64,000 bases of DNA, from contig NZ_KN050825.1 of the NCBI RefSeq assembly GCF_000746205.1, positions 228,590 through 292,589 of the forward strand. The letters run 5' to 3'. The first letter of the stretch is position 1. The number at the start of each line of letters is the position of its first letter. The notes under the pieces were generated by a model. The model made no database searches. It worked only from the letters and a program-made list of their open reading frames with translations, and was not told the origin of the DNA. The DNA comes from Halorubrum sp. BV1 (GTDB taxonomy: Archaea; Halobacteriota; Halobacteria; Halobacteriales; Haloferacaceae). Both the position numbers and the translations under genes were made by a program. Below, one piece after another: positions 16,478-24,757 of this stretch.

Positions 16478-17749
16478 CTACCGCGGCTCGGGCGCGATCC
16501 CGAGCGGATGCTCGGCGAGCAGTTCGTATCCGTCGTCGGTGACGACGACGAGGTCGCCAAGGCGCACGCGGCCGGCCGTCGGGTCGCGGACGCCCGCCTC
16601 GACGGCGACCACATGGTCCGGCCGCAGATTCGTCCCGTTCGACGGGGCCTCGTGCCGGCGTAGCCCGACGCCGCGGACCGTCTCGCGGGTCGCCCCGGAC
16701 TCGTCGGGTCCGGGATTCGGATCGAACCCGTACGCCGCGAGTTCCGCGGCCGCTTCGCCGTCGACGGTCGCGACCGGCACGCCCGCCTCGATCGCTGCCA
16801 GCGCGGCCTCGCGCGCGGCCTCGACTGCGACGGACGCCCGCCGCTCCCAGCCGCCGTCGCCGTCGACGACGAACGTGCGGGTCACGTCGCCGCGGTACCC
16901 GTCCGGTCCGCGCGGTGAGAGGCTGACGACGACGGTTTCGCCCGGTCGGATCTGATCGGTCCGAGAGTGACTGCGGCCGTTCGCCGATCCACCGACGGCG
17001 ACCGCCGTGTCGCCGGCGTCACCGACGCCCTCGGCCGCGAGCGTGACGTTCACCGCCCGCCGCAGGCGCTCCGCGGTCAGAGGGGATCCGTCCCAGCGGA
17101 GGGCCGGGCGTCGGTTCGGGCGTTCGCGGGCGGCGGCGTCCGCGTCGTCGGCCGTGCTTTCGGCCAGCACCGTCTCGGCGCGTGCGACGCCCGCGACGGC
17201 CGCGCGCTGGACCCGGCGAAGGCGGTCGATCTCGGCGTCCGTCTTGAGCGATCTGGCCGTCGCGACCGCGTCGGTCGACGCGAGTTCGTTGCCGGCGCGT
17301 TCGAGGTACACGGCCGCGTCGTGCGGGATCGACGCGGGAACGAGGAGGCTCCGCTCCTCGTCCGCGTCGCCGAGCAGGTCGCGGACCGCCGCGGCCGCAC
17401 GCTCCCCCATGTGGCTGCCGTCGCGCTCGGCTCGTACCTCGCGGGAGACGGAGTCGTGGAATCCGGTGTCATCTCCGGCGCGCGCGGCCGCAATGAACTG
17501 CCGATCGGCCTGCTCGCGGAGCGCGGACGGAACACAGTAGACCGCGCGTCCCCCAGCGTTCTCCGACGGCGCGACGACCACAGCAGACGCCCGGTCCGAG
17601 CCGGGGACGCGCGTGAGATATCGGCGGTCGGCGTCGAACCCGTCGCCGACCGCGACGAAGGCGTCTGCGTCCGCGGCCGCGACTGCCTCAGTGATCCGTG
17701 TGAGATCGGTTCGGAGCGGTCGACACAGCGAGTCGCTCCCGTCGCTCAC
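16478..17749 (-). CDS. M24 (Xaa-Pro peptidase-like) protein with degenerate metal site
   Basis: 423 residues. An N-terminal creatinase-like domain (to about 190) is followed by a pita-bread fold. Of the five metal ligands of M24 enzymes, only the second Asp (GDVTRTF) and the first Glu (VVAVEAGV) are evident; the first Asp position reads VVVSLS, the His of GHG reads GVGLRRHE, and the last Glu position reads RLGDLVVV. It therefore probably does not work as a normal dimetal peptidase. The GTG start overlaps the helicase stop codon by 4 bp (GTGA), so the two genes are coupled. Confidence 0.8.
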   Translation of the reverse strand: MSDGSDSLCRPLRTDLTRITEAVAAADADAFVAVGDGFDADRRYLTRVPGSDRASAVVVAPSENAGGRAVYCVPSALREQADRQFIAAARAGDDTGFHDSVSREVRAERDGSHMGERAAAAVRDLLGDADEERSLLVPASIPHDAAVYLERAGNELASTDAVATARSLKTDAEIDRLRRVQRAAVAGVARAETVLAESTADDADAAARERPNRRPALRWDGSPLTAERLRRAVNVTLAAEGVGDAGDTAVAVGGSANGRSHSRTDQIRPGETVVVSLSPRGPDGYRGDVTRTFVVDGDGGWERRASVAVEAAREAALAAIEAGVPVATVDGEAAAELAAYGFDPNPGPDESGATRETVRGVGLRRHEAPSNGTNLRPDHVVAVEAGVRDPTAGRVRLGDLVVVTDDGYELLAEHPLGIAPEPR

Positions 17750-19590
17750 GGCTCGGGTTCGGGGACCGCGAGCTCCGCCTGTACCTCTTCAACGAGTTCC
17801 TGTGCCGGCTCCTCGCGAAGCTCGTTGAACAGCAGAACGCTGATCGGCAGGGTCGGCGCACCGCTTATCAGACTCTCCATGATGACGAGCCGCTCGCGGG
17901 CGCGGGACATCCCGACGTAGAAGACGCGCCGCTCGTTGTCGGTGAGAAGCGGAACGGGGCTCGTCGTCTTGGTGAACTCCTCGACGCCGTCGACGTCGGT
18001 CGGGTCGTCGATGGAAGCGGCCATCTGCTCGACCACCTTCTCCGTGAGGTCGGTCGCGACGAACACGTGATCCGCCTCGCGCCCCTTCGCCGAGTGGATG
18101 GTGCCGACCCGGACGCGCGTCGGGTCCATTCCCTCGTAGTCGCCGCCGAAGTACGCGCCCATCGACTTCCGCTGGAAGCTCGTCACCTTCCGAACCATGT
18201 CGTCGGCGCTCTCCGCGTCCGGCATGAAGGGGATGAAGTCGTCGAGTTCATCCGTCGTCACCTCGATCTGCGCGACATCGTCCGCGTCGGCCGCCTCCTC
18301 GCGGTCGTCGAGGAAGTCGTAGAACTCATCGCGGTCGTGCGTGCCGAACGCCGAGTCCTGTAACATGTCGGCGAGCCGGCGGGCCTCTAACCCGTTCACG
18401 GGATCGCCCGCGTCCGTCTTCTCGATGGCGCTCACGTAGTCCTGGATGCGGTCTGTCCACATTCGTCCGTCCGTCAGCATCGTGAAGGGGATCCCGTGGT
18501 CGATGAACTCGTCGATGAAATCGAACATCTGGTAGCGCGCGCGGAACAGACACATCACACTCCCCTCGTCGTCGTCGATCGTGTACCGGACGTTCCGGAC
18601 GAGTTCGAGCATCGACGGCGATTCGATCGCCTCGACGGCCCCGCCCTCCTTGCGCGGGTGCAGATCCTTCTCCTGTCGCTTGTCGATGTGGCGGATCTCC
18701 GCGTTGACGACGTTGAGAATCTCGGAGGGAAGCCGGTAGGAGTTCGGGAGGACGACATCCTCGTCCACGTCGGTGTCCAAGAGGAGGTCGGGGTCCGCAC
18801 CCTGCCACGCGTAGACGACCTGGTCGTCGTCGCCGGCGATGAGCACTTTCCGCATGTGCGGTCGCCACTCCTCAAAGACGTTGTACTGTAGCGTCGTGAT
18901 GTCCTGAAACTCGTCGATGATCAGGTAATCGACGTTCGGCACGAGCGACCGCTGCGCGACGCGTTCGAGCATGTCGGCGAAGCCGACGAGGTCGTTATCG
19001 CCCTTGTACGCACGCCACGCGCGGATCGTCTCCGGGATGTCGATCCGGTCGTCGTCGGAGGGCCACGTCGGCGTGTACTTGTTCCCCTGCTGGGCGTTCG
19101 GGTCCTCTTCTGGCGGTAGTCGGACCTCTTCGACGTTCCACTGGAAGGGGACGTCGTACCAGTCCGCAACGTCGCGCTCGGTGCGCTGGAGCCACTGCGA
19201 GGTGGCGATGATCTTGTTCCCGATGGTCGTCGACCGTGCGGTCCGGCGGCCGGCTCCACCGTGTTGGTCCTCGAACTCGATGCCGTACTCCTCGCAGAAC
19301 GCCTCCTTGTCGTCTTCGCCGACCACGTCACCGCGAGAGAGGTCGAGCAGCTCGTACGCCTTCGCGTGCATCGTGCTCACGTTCCCCTGGAGGCTCCGCG
19401 GCGAGATGTCGAGTCGCTCCGCGAGCCGCTCGCGGATCTCGGCCGCGGCCGCGCGCGTGTACGAGACGACGAGCACGTCGCGAACGTCCGCGCCCTCGTC
19501 GTCGAGGATCCCCTCGACGCGGTCCAGAAGCGCCGTGGTCTTCCCGCTGCCCGGACCGCCGAAGAGTCGCGTCACCGTGGGATCGGTCAT
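17746..19590 (-). CDS. UvrD/Rep-type superfamily 1 ATP-dependent DNA helicase
   Basis: 614 residues with all SF1A motifs in order: Walker A GGPGSGKTT (residues 11-19), motif Ia VVSYTRAAAAEIRERL, motif II YLIIDEFQDIT, motif III GDDDQVVYAWQGADP, motif V GTIHSAKGREADHVFV and motif VI FYVGMSRARERL. It translocates 3'-5' on single-stranded DNA and is expected in repair or replication restart. The 1B and 2B insertions are shorter than in bacterial UvrD, as is usual for haloarchaeal copies. The M24-like protein follows with overlapping codons. Confidence 0.93.
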   Translation of the reverse strand: MTDPTVTRLFGGPGSGKTTALLDRVEGILDDEGADVRDVLVVSYTRAAAAEIRERLAERLDISPRSLQGNVSTMHAKAYELLDLSRGDVVGEDDKEAFCEEYGIEFEDQHGGAGRRTARSTTIGNKIIATSQWLQRTERDVADWYDVPFQWNVEEVRLPPEEDPNAQQGNKYTPTWPSDDDRIDIPETIRAWRAYKGDNDLVGFADMLERVAQRSLVPNVDYLIIDEFQDITTLQYNVFEEWRPHMRKVLIAGDDDQVVYAWQGADPDLLLDTDVDEDVVLPNSYRLPSEILNVVNAEIRHIDKRQEKDLHPRKEGGAVEAIESPSMLELVRNVRYTIDDDEGSVMCLFRARYQMFDFIDEFIDHGIPFTMLTDGRMWTDRIQDYVSAIEKTDAGDPVNGLEARRLADMLQDSAFGTHDRDEFYDFLDDREEAADADDVAQIEVTTDELDDFIPFMPDAESADDMVRKVTSFQRKSMGAYFGGDYEGMDPTRVRVGTIHSAKGREADHVFVATDLTEKVVEQMAASIDDPTDVDGVEEFTKTTSPVPLLTDNERRVFYVGMSRARERLVIMESLISGAPTLPISVLLFNELREEPAQELVEEVQAELAVPEPEP

Positions 19591-19695
19591 TATCTACCCC
19601 AGATTCCGGTTCTTCTTAAACGCCGTGGCTCGGGGAGACGGCGGGAATGTCGCTCGGCCGGGGTGTGCTCGGTGACGCATCGTCGGAGGCGCGTT

Positions 19696-19854
19696 TCAGT
19701 TGCCCCGGGTCGCGCGGGCCTCGCGGACGTCTCCCCCGTCGCGCACGAGATTTTCGCAGGCCGGACAGACGCGCGGCCGGTCGACCTCGTTCGGGGTGAA
19801 CACCCGAACGTAGTCGGCCGTGACGAACGATCCACAGTTCTGGCAGGTCGGCAT
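19696..19854 (-). CDS. 52-residue zinc-ribbon protein (DUF7563-like)
   Basis: A very small protein, MPTCQNCGSFVTADYVRVF and onward, with two CxxC pairs (TCQNCGS near the start; RVCPACENL about residues 29-35), making a single zinc ribbon, then a short charged tail ending ATRGN. A TATA box (CTATATAAC read on the plus strand at 19876-19884) lies about 26 bp before the ATG, as for a leaderless transcript. I recognise it as a common haloarchaeal small zinc-finger family (DUF7563 as I recall). Function unknown; nucleic-acid or protein binding is likely. Confidence 0.8.
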   Translation of the reverse strand: MPTCQNCGSFVTADYVRVFTPNEVDRPRVCPACENLVRDGGDVREARATRGN

Positions 19855-19942
19855 GGTCGTGACTCACGATTGATACTATATAACGCTACCGCCGATCGCG
19901 TTCGAAAGAAAGCCGCTCACCGGTCGACTGGCGGGTAAACGC

Positions 19943-20125
19943 TCAGGTCGGCCGCCAGTCGCAGACGCCACACCGGGCCGTCCCCTCGGGGTGTAGTGCA
20001 CCACACTCCGGGCACTGAAGCTTGTTATAGGATCGCTCCCAGCGTACGATCTCTGTCTCGTGGCCGCGATCGGACAGGAACTCGTCGAACACGTCGTCGT
20101 CCGAGCTGGGTGCACTACTAGACAT
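19943..20125 (-). CDS. HVO_0416-family small zinc-finger protein
   Basis: 60 residues. The acidic N-terminal part (DDDVFDEFLSDRGHETE) is followed by WERSYNKLQCPECGALH and CGVCDWRP, giving two CxxC knuckles of a zinc ribbon. This is the pattern of the haloarchaeal HVO_0416 family of micro-proteins. A strong TATA sequence (20149-20159) lies about 24-34 bp upstream of the ATG. Its neighbours do not suggest a pathway. Confidence 0.8.
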   Translation of the reverse strand: MSSSAPSSDDDVFDEFLSDRGHETEIVRWERSYNKLQCPECGALHPEGTARCGVCDWRPT

Positions 20126-20148
20126 GCATGCTAGTTAATGCCATGCGC

Positions 20149-20159
20149 GTATATATATC
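20149..20159 (-). promoter_or_regulatory. TATA box of the HVO_0416-family gene
   Basis: CGTATATATAT on the plus strand, centred 29 bp from the ATG at 20125. The region from here to the hisH stop at 20295 holds no gene I can support; it contains a short inverted repeat GGTTC-TCACG-GAACC near 20167-20181. Confidence 0.65.
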
Positions 20160-20294
20160 TTGTCGTGGTTCTCACGGAACCGCATTGCCGAGGAGTCGCA
20201 CACGCATCGCAAATACACGGAATACTCCGAGAATTGTGGGGTTGAAGCGCCGCGGCCGCGGCAATCGTAGTCGCGACGATCGATGTCTCCGGGC

Positions 20295-20954
20295 CTAGCG
20301 GTCCGCGCAGTACTCGACGAAGTTTCGCAGGATCTGCAGCCCCGTCTCACCACTCTTTTCGGGGTGGAACTGGGTCCCGAACACGTTGCCCGCGTCGTTG
20401 GCCACGACGGCCGGGAAGTCGACCCCGTAGTCGGCGGTGGCGACCACGGCATCGGGGTCGTCCGGTTCGGCGTAATAGGAGTGGACGAAGTAGGCGTACC
20501 GGCCGTCGACCCCGTCGACGATGGGATGGTCGCGCTCCACCGACAGCTCGTTCCACCCCATGTGCGGCACCTTTCGGTCCACGTCGAACCGGACGTTGGT
20601 GCCGGGGACGAGATCGAGCCCGGTCACCTCGCCTTCCCCCTCGTGGTCGGCCTCCTCGCTCGACGTGAGAAGCATCTGCATGCCGAGACAGATCCCGAAG
20701 AGCGGGCGACCGGCGTCGGCGTGGTCCGTCAGCGCCTCGCGCAGCGGGCCGGCGTTCTCCATTCCCTCGCGGAACGCGCCGACGCCGGGGAGGACGACGC
20801 CGTCGGCCTCGGCGAACGCCTCGGGGTCGTCGGAGATCGCAACCGACGCGCCCGCGCGTTCGAGGCCGCGGGTGGCGGACCGGAGGTTCCCGAGGCCGTA
20901 GTCGACCAACACGACGTCCGCAAGCGTCTCCGCCGGCGGCTCGAAGGTGCTCAT
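20295..20954 (-). CDS. hisH: imidazole glycerol phosphate synthase glutaminase subunit HisH
   Basis: 219 residues, a class I glutamine amidotransferase. The start motif VVLVDYGLGNLRSA, the oxyanion strand GVGAFREGM, the nucleophile elbow GICLGMQML with the catalytic Cys, and the His-Glu pair in TQFHPEKS are all present. It supplies ammonia to HisF for histidine (and AICAR) synthesis. hisF is not next to it, as is common in haloarchaea where his genes are scattered. ATG 20954 gives the expected N-terminus. Confidence 0.95.
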   Translation of the reverse strand: MSTFEPPAETLADVVLVDYGLGNLRSATRGLERAGASVAISDDPEAFAEADGVVLPGVGAFREGMENAGPLREALTDHADAGRPLFGICLGMQMLLTSSEEADHEGEGEVTGLDLVPGTNVRFDVDRKVPHMGWNELSVERDHPIVDGVDGRYAYFVHSYYAEPDDPDAVVATADYGVDFPAVVANDAGNVFGTQFHPEKSGETGLQILRNFVEYCADR

Positions 20955-21079
20955 ACGCCCACTCAGAGGGGCACGGAAAAGTCGGTTTCCCTTGCGACAG
21001 TCGCCCGAGTGACGCGACGACCCCGGGTGCGTCTCAGGAGACGGGGCGACGAGGCCCTTGCGTTCGGCCGACCGCGACC

Positions 21080-21691
21080 TCAAAACTCGCCGAGGCGCGA
21101 CTGGCCGTCGCCGCCCGAGTCGGTCGCGCCGCCGACACCGGCGACCTCCGCGGCCAGCGCGATCCCCTCGAAGAACCCCTCGCGCTGACTCCGGTCGTAC
21201 AGCGTCGCCGCCGGATGAACGGAGAGGAGCACCCGACGCGATGCGCCCGCGATCCGAGCGTCGACGACCTCGCCCGCTTCCGACGTGATCGCGACCGACC
21301 GGTCGAGCAGGTGCTCGCTCGGGACCTTCCCGAGGGTCACGATCAGGTCGGGCGCGAGCCGGTCGATCTCGGCGTCGAGGTAGCCGCGGCAGTTGGCCAG
21401 TTCCTCGCCCGTCGGGTCGCGGTTGTCCGGCGGCCGACACCGGACGCAGTTCGTTATCCGCACGTCCGCCCGCGCGAGCCCAGCGTCCCGGAGCGCCTCG
21501 TCGAGCACGTCGCCAGACCGCCCGACGAAGGGCTCGCCCAGCTCGTCTTCGTTCGCTCCCGGACCCTCGCCCACGAACAGCAGATCGGCGTCCGTCGGGC
21601 CGACGCCGTCGACGATCCGAGTCCGGGACTCGGCGAGCACCGGACAGCGCTCGCAGGCGGACACGCGGAGGTCGTCGTCGAGTTCGGTCAT
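21080..21691 (-). CDS. uracil-DNA glycosylase, family 4/5 type with Fe-S cysteines
   Basis: 203 residues. Motif A GEGPGANEDELGEPFVGRSG matches the family 4 UDG signature, and motif B is SVHPAATLY. Cysteines at ACERC, NCVRC and ANCRGY are placed as in the 4Fe-4S cluster of these enzymes. It removes uracil from DNA arising by cytosine deamination. Start at 21691 chosen because it puts a normal-length leader before the first CxxC. It lies in the same direction just after the DUF99 gene, 53 bp away. Confidence 0.9.
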   Translation of the reverse strand: MTELDDDLRVSACERCPVLAESRTRIVDGVGPTDADLLFVGEGPGANEDELGEPFVGRSGDVLDEALRDAGLARADVRITNCVRCRPPDNRDPTGEELANCRGYLDAEIDRLAPDLIVTLGKVPSEHLLDRSVAITSEAGEVVDARIAGASRRVLLSVHPAATLYDRSQREGFFEGIALAAEVAGVGGATDSGGDGQSRLGEF

Positions 21692-21744
21692 GCGGCCGTA
21701 TCGGCACGGCCGCGACATAAGTGGCTCCCGTTCACCGCGTCGCC

Positions 21745-22443
21745 TCACTCCGGGTCGCCGGCGTCGGTCGACTCGTCGGCGTCGGTCGATCCATCGACGT
21801 CGGTCGATCCATCGACGTCGGCCGCCTCGGTGGCTTCAGCTGGCTCGTCGGCGTCAGCCGGCTCGTCCGCCGCGATCGCCTCGCGGTGGGCGCTCGCTGC
21901 GATACCGGCCACCCGGAGCGGTTCCGGCCGCCGAAATCCCTCGCAGACGAGCCCGCGGGCCGCGGCCGCCGCGGCGTCGCTGTCGAGCCCGACCGCGCGG
22001 ACGAACAGCGGGTTCGACCCGTCTGCCCCGCCCGAGTCCGGCGTCTCGACCCGAACCCGGGGCGGAAGCGATCGATACGTCGCGAGGCGGCTCGCGAGCG
22101 CGTCCCCGTCGAACGCCTCGCGAAGCGTCGGTTCGAGCCCGGGGCTCGGCTCGTAGCTCACCGAGTACACCGGCACGTCGAGGGCCTCGTGGAGCCGGTG
22201 GAGATCGAGGACGTTGAACCACGCGGGGGCGATCCCGTCGCAGGCGACGTGGCGAACGTCCTCGCGACCGAGCGCGCGGACGAGGTCGGCCACGGCATCG
22301 GTCGCGTCGGTACCGCCGACCGTACACCGGCCGAAACCGAGACCGTCGAGGGTGGCGTCGGCCCTGACGACGGCACCGGCTACGCGACTGGTTCGGTCGC
22401 CGTCGGAAAATGCGATCCCGAGCGTCCGGCTCGGCGGTCTCAC
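21745..22443 (-). CDS. DUF99 family protein (endonuclease dU / EndoV-like fold)
   Basis: 232 residues with a GTG start 5 bp after the upstream stop. The conserved core, including LGIAFSDGD, VACDGIAPAWFNVLDL and VPVYSVSYEPS, is that of DUF99 (UPF0215), proteins related to endonuclease V and sometimes called endonuclease dU. The last 40 residues are a low-complexity acidic tail of DVDGST-type repeats encoded by an 18-bp tandem repeat (21763-21834). Placed before a uracil-DNA glycosylase, it suggests a deaminated-base repair unit, though activity of the haloarchaeal proteins is unproven. Confidence 0.8.
   Translation of the reverse strand: MRPPSRTLGIAFSDGDRTSRVAGAVVRADATLDGLGFGRCTVGGTDATDAVADLVRALGREDVRHVACDGIAPAWFNVLDLHRLHEALDVPVYSVSYEPSPGLEPTLREAFDGDALASRLATYRSLPPRVRVETPDSGGADGSNPLFVRAVGLDSDAAAAAARGLVCEGFRRPEPLRVAGIAASAHREAIAADEPADADEPAEATEAADVDGSTDVDGSTDADESTDAGDPE
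21763..21834. repeat. 18-bp degenerate tandem repeat in the 3' end of the DUF99 gene
   Basis: Four 18-bp units start at 21763, 21781, 21799 and 21817; the second and third are identical (GTCGGTCGATCCATCGAC), the outer two diverged. They encode the S-T-D-x-D-G tail of the protein, beginning six codons before the stop. Confidence 0.85.
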
Positions 22444-22448
22444 CCGAT

Positions 22449-22631
22449 TCAGGTCTCCTCGGATTTGATGTCCTGGAGACGGTCGAGGAGCTCGTCGTTC
22501 GACGCGCCGGGCTCGTAGTCGACCGACCCCTCGTGGGCCGATTCGGCCGCGCGGACTCCGTTATCGTCGTCGAAATCCGCGTCCAGGTCTTGGTTCTCCT
22601 GTTCGGATTCGTCGTAGCTTCCGAAGCCCAT
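22449..22631 (-). CDS. DUF5786 family small protein
   Basis: 60 residues, MGFGSYDESEQENQ to the C-terminal helix NDELLDRLQDIKSE. Highly acidic, no Cys, no membrane segment. The sequence matches what I recall of the haloarchaeal DUF5786 family. An ATG three codons earlier is also possible, but the family begins at MGFGSYDES. It is separated from the DUF99 start by 5 bp, so it heads a three-gene unit DUF5786-DUF99-UDG. Confidence 0.85.
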   Translation of the reverse strand: MGFGSYDESEQENQDLDADFDDDNGVRAAESAHEGSVDYEPGASNDELLDRLQDIKSEET

Positions 22632-22771
22632 GTGTGTCAAGGAATAGCGGCCGACGACAGATAAAACCCCTGTCGGTAGCGGGGGTCAGTGCCGGAATCC
22701 GCCGTCTGCCGAGCTGCGAGTTTCGTCCGCCGAACTGCACGTTTTTATTCGCCGCGCGACGTCGCGTGTGT

Positions 22772-23413
22772 ATGGAACCGATCACGGTCACCGCAGACGC
22801 GGAAGAGTTCACCTGCAACGCGTACCTGGTCCCCGGCGAGGCGACGACACTCGTCGACGCCGGCACGATGCCCGGCGTCGGGGACGTGATCGCAGACGCA
22901 CTCGCCGACGCCGGCGTCGACGGTCTCGATCGCGTCATCGTGACTCACCAACACCACGACCACGTTGGAGAGTTGGACGCGGTACTCGACCGCTTCGACG
23001 CGACGCTGTACGCGAACGGCTCTCACCCGCGGCGGGACGTGGCGATCGGCGACGGCGACGAGATTCTCGTCGGCGACGAGGCGTGCGAGGTCGTGTTCAC
23101 GCCCGGGCACGCTGACGACCACGTCTCTCTCGTCGGCGACACGCGGCTCTACTCCGGCGACGTGTTCGTGTACAACGACGGGGCGTTCGACGACGGCTCG
23201 TTCGGTCGAACCGACATGGCTGGGCAGTCTCGCGAGCGCCTGATCGAGAGCCTCCACACGCTCCTCGACCGGCTTCCGGACACGGTCGACGCGATGTACC
23301 CCGGCCACGGCGACGTCTACCGCGCGAGCGACGGCCCCGACACCGTCCGCGAAGTCCTCGAACGCGCGACCGAACGCGCCGAGCGCCGCGAGCCGAAGTA
23401 CCCCGACAACTGA
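22772..23413 (+). CDS. metallo-beta-lactamase fold hydrolase
   Basis: 213 residues. The metal-binding motif THQHHDHVGEL (HxHxDH) is followed by further ligands in TPGHADDHV and SGDVFV, and a final His in YPGHGDVY. This is a short glyoxalase II-type MBL enzyme; the substrate may be a thioester or phosphate ester but cannot be fixed. TATA sequence TTTTTATT ends about 22 bp before the ATG, supporting this start and a leaderless message. Confidence 0.88.
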   Translation: MEPITVTADAEEFTCNAYLVPGEATTLVDAGTMPGVGDVIADALADAGVDGLDRVIVTHQHHDHVGELDAVLDRFDATLYANGSHPRRDVAIGDGDEILVGDEACEVVFTPGHADDHVSLVGDTRLYSGDVFVYNDGAFDDGSFGRTDMAGQSRERLIESLHTLLDRLPDTVDAMYPGHGDVYRASDGPDTVREVLERATERAERREPKYPDN

Positions 23414-23489
23414 CGCCCACAGACCGCCGCCGTGGGACGGCGGACGGCACGACGCGTCGACGAACCGCCTTCGTGCCCGTCGAACGCAG

Positions 23490-23915
23490 TCACTCGTCCC
23501 GGAGCAGCGCCAGTCCCTCGACGGCGACGGCGGTCGCCTCGTAGCCGCGCCGACCGGCGACCTCGGTTTCGTCGATCAGTCCGGCCGCGCGGAGTTCGGC
23601 GACCGTCCCGTGAAGGTCGGACTCGCACATGTCGGCGGTATCGAGCAGGTCGAGCACGGCGATCGGCCCGTCGTCGACGACGACGGCGAGCAGGCCGAGC
23701 GAGCGGTCGTCGTGTACCGCTCGCAGGACCCGCCGAACCGCCGCCGGAACGCCGCTTGCCGCGGTCGCGAGGGGAGATTCGCCCGCCACGACCGACAGTT
23801 CCTCGTTGTCGACGTACCGCTCCTCGCCGGTGGCCGGGTCGCGGACTCGGCTCGACTCCGCGGAGCGTTTCACGAGGAGGTACGTCTCGCCGTCGGCGTC
23901 ACGGACCGTTTGCAT
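23490..23915 (-). CDS. winged-helix domain protein (DUF7346-like)
   Basis: About 141 residues starting at the second ATG (23915), which is better placed relative to GTAATAGC, the likely TATA box, than the ATG two codons earlier. The N-terminal part (GETYLLVKRSAESSRVRDP then GEERYVDN) looks like a small beta domain; the C-terminal part (LDLLDTADMCESDLHGTVAELRAAGLIDET) is a winged helix ending ATAVAVEGLALL. Probably a DNA-binding regulator of a haloarchaeal family; targets unknown. Confidence 0.7.
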   Translation of the reverse strand: MQTVRDADGETYLLVKRSAESSRVRDPATGEERYVDNEELSVVAGESPLATAASGVPAAVRRVLRAVHDDRSLGLLAVVVDDGPIAVLDLLDTADMCESDLHGTVAELRAAGLIDETEVAGRRGYEATAVAVEGLALLRDE

Positions 23916-23942
23916 CGACATGACAGAGCGGCTTCCCGGCTA

Positions 23943-24407
23943 TTACGCTTCCGGGGATCCGTCGTCCCCGTCGGCGTCGTCGGGGTGGTTCGCGTCAGCG
24001 GCGGAACCGGGGTCGGGATCGATCGAATCGGGGCCGGCCGAGTCGGCCGCGTCCGCAGACCCCGCCGCGTCGCGGTCTCGCTGCCACGCGCGGTACGTCT
24101 GGTACGTTCGGATCCCGGAGAGGAGCCCGGCGACGGACAGCCCCGCGCCGATCCGCGTCCATCCCTCGAAGTACCACACCATCGGCCCGAGCGCGACGAA
24201 AAGCACCGCCGCGTTGGCGTAGATCACCGCGGCGACGAACGCCCGGAGCGTTCCCGGGTCCACGTCGCTCGCGCCCTCGAAGTCCCCGTCGTCGTCGAAC
24301 GATCGCACCGAGGGGGCTGTCGGAATATCCGGCGTCATCTCGCGCTCGGCGTCGGACTGCTCGCCGAAGGAGACCTCACCCTCGTCGTCCTCGTCGAAGG
24401 GGAACAC
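23943..24407 (-). CDS. small membrane protein with two helices (DUF7322-like)
   Basis: About 154 residues if it begins at GTG 24407 (MFPFDEDDEGEV); a TTG at 24434 would add 9 residues, but the CTTTGG element there is placed as a TATA box for the later start. The acidic N-terminal region of about 60 residues is followed by two hydrophobic segments (LRAFVAAVIYANAAVLFVAL and RIGAGLSVAGLLSGI) and a basic then acidic low-complexity tail. Function unknown. Confidence 0.65.
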   Translation of the reverse strand: MFPFDEDDEGEVSFGEQSDAEREMTPDIPTAPSVRSFDDDGDFEGASDVDPGTLRAFVAAVIYANAAVLFVALGPMVWYFEGWTRIGAGLSVAGLLSGIRTYQTYRAWQRDRDAAGSADAADSAGPDSIDPDPGSAADANHPDDADGDDGSPEA

Positions 24408-24482
24408 GGCCACCGGTAGGTCAGGGTGGGCCAAAGGGGTTCCGTCCGCACTGCTCGGCTCGCACCGAACTGTTCGCGTCGC

Positions 24483-24656
24483 TCAGAGCGCGTCCGCGAG
24501 CCTGACCGTTCGGTTCGCTTCGACCCACGCGAGGGGGTTGGCGGCGTCGAAAAGCACCACGTTTCCGTCGTCCTCGTACACCTCCACCTCGGCGTCGTCC
24601 GCGTCGCGCTCGACCGCACGAGACCGCCCGAAGTCCGAACGTGGGTCCGAAGACAT
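24483..24656 (-). CDS. 57-residue conserved haloarchaeal protein (DUF7331-like)
   Basis: Sequence runs from MSSDPRSDFGRSRAVERDAD to the C-terminus NRTVRLADAL; the core is EVEVYEDDGNVVLFDAANPLAWVEA. It has the look of the haloarchaeal DUF7331 family. Minus-strand GCATATATCATG lies about 20-30 bp before the ATG, a good TATA box, in the region shared with the divergent polB gene. Long open frames on both strands here hide it. Function unknown. Confidence 0.75.
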   Translation of the reverse strand: MSSDPRSDFGRSRAVERDADDAEVEVYEDDGNVVLFDAANPLAWVEANRTVRLADAL

Positions 24657-24757
24657 GGACATTGGTATGATGTGGCATGATATATGCCTTTCCGTGGCGG
24701 GAGTCCTCGCCGCACCCGAAAGACGGGCTTTTTAGCCGGGTGCGACGAAAGGCGCGT

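Noticed and set aside
20295..21707. 470-codon version of hisH
   Set aside because: The upstream half is out-of-frame translation of the uracil-DNA glycosylase gene; HisH starts at 20954.
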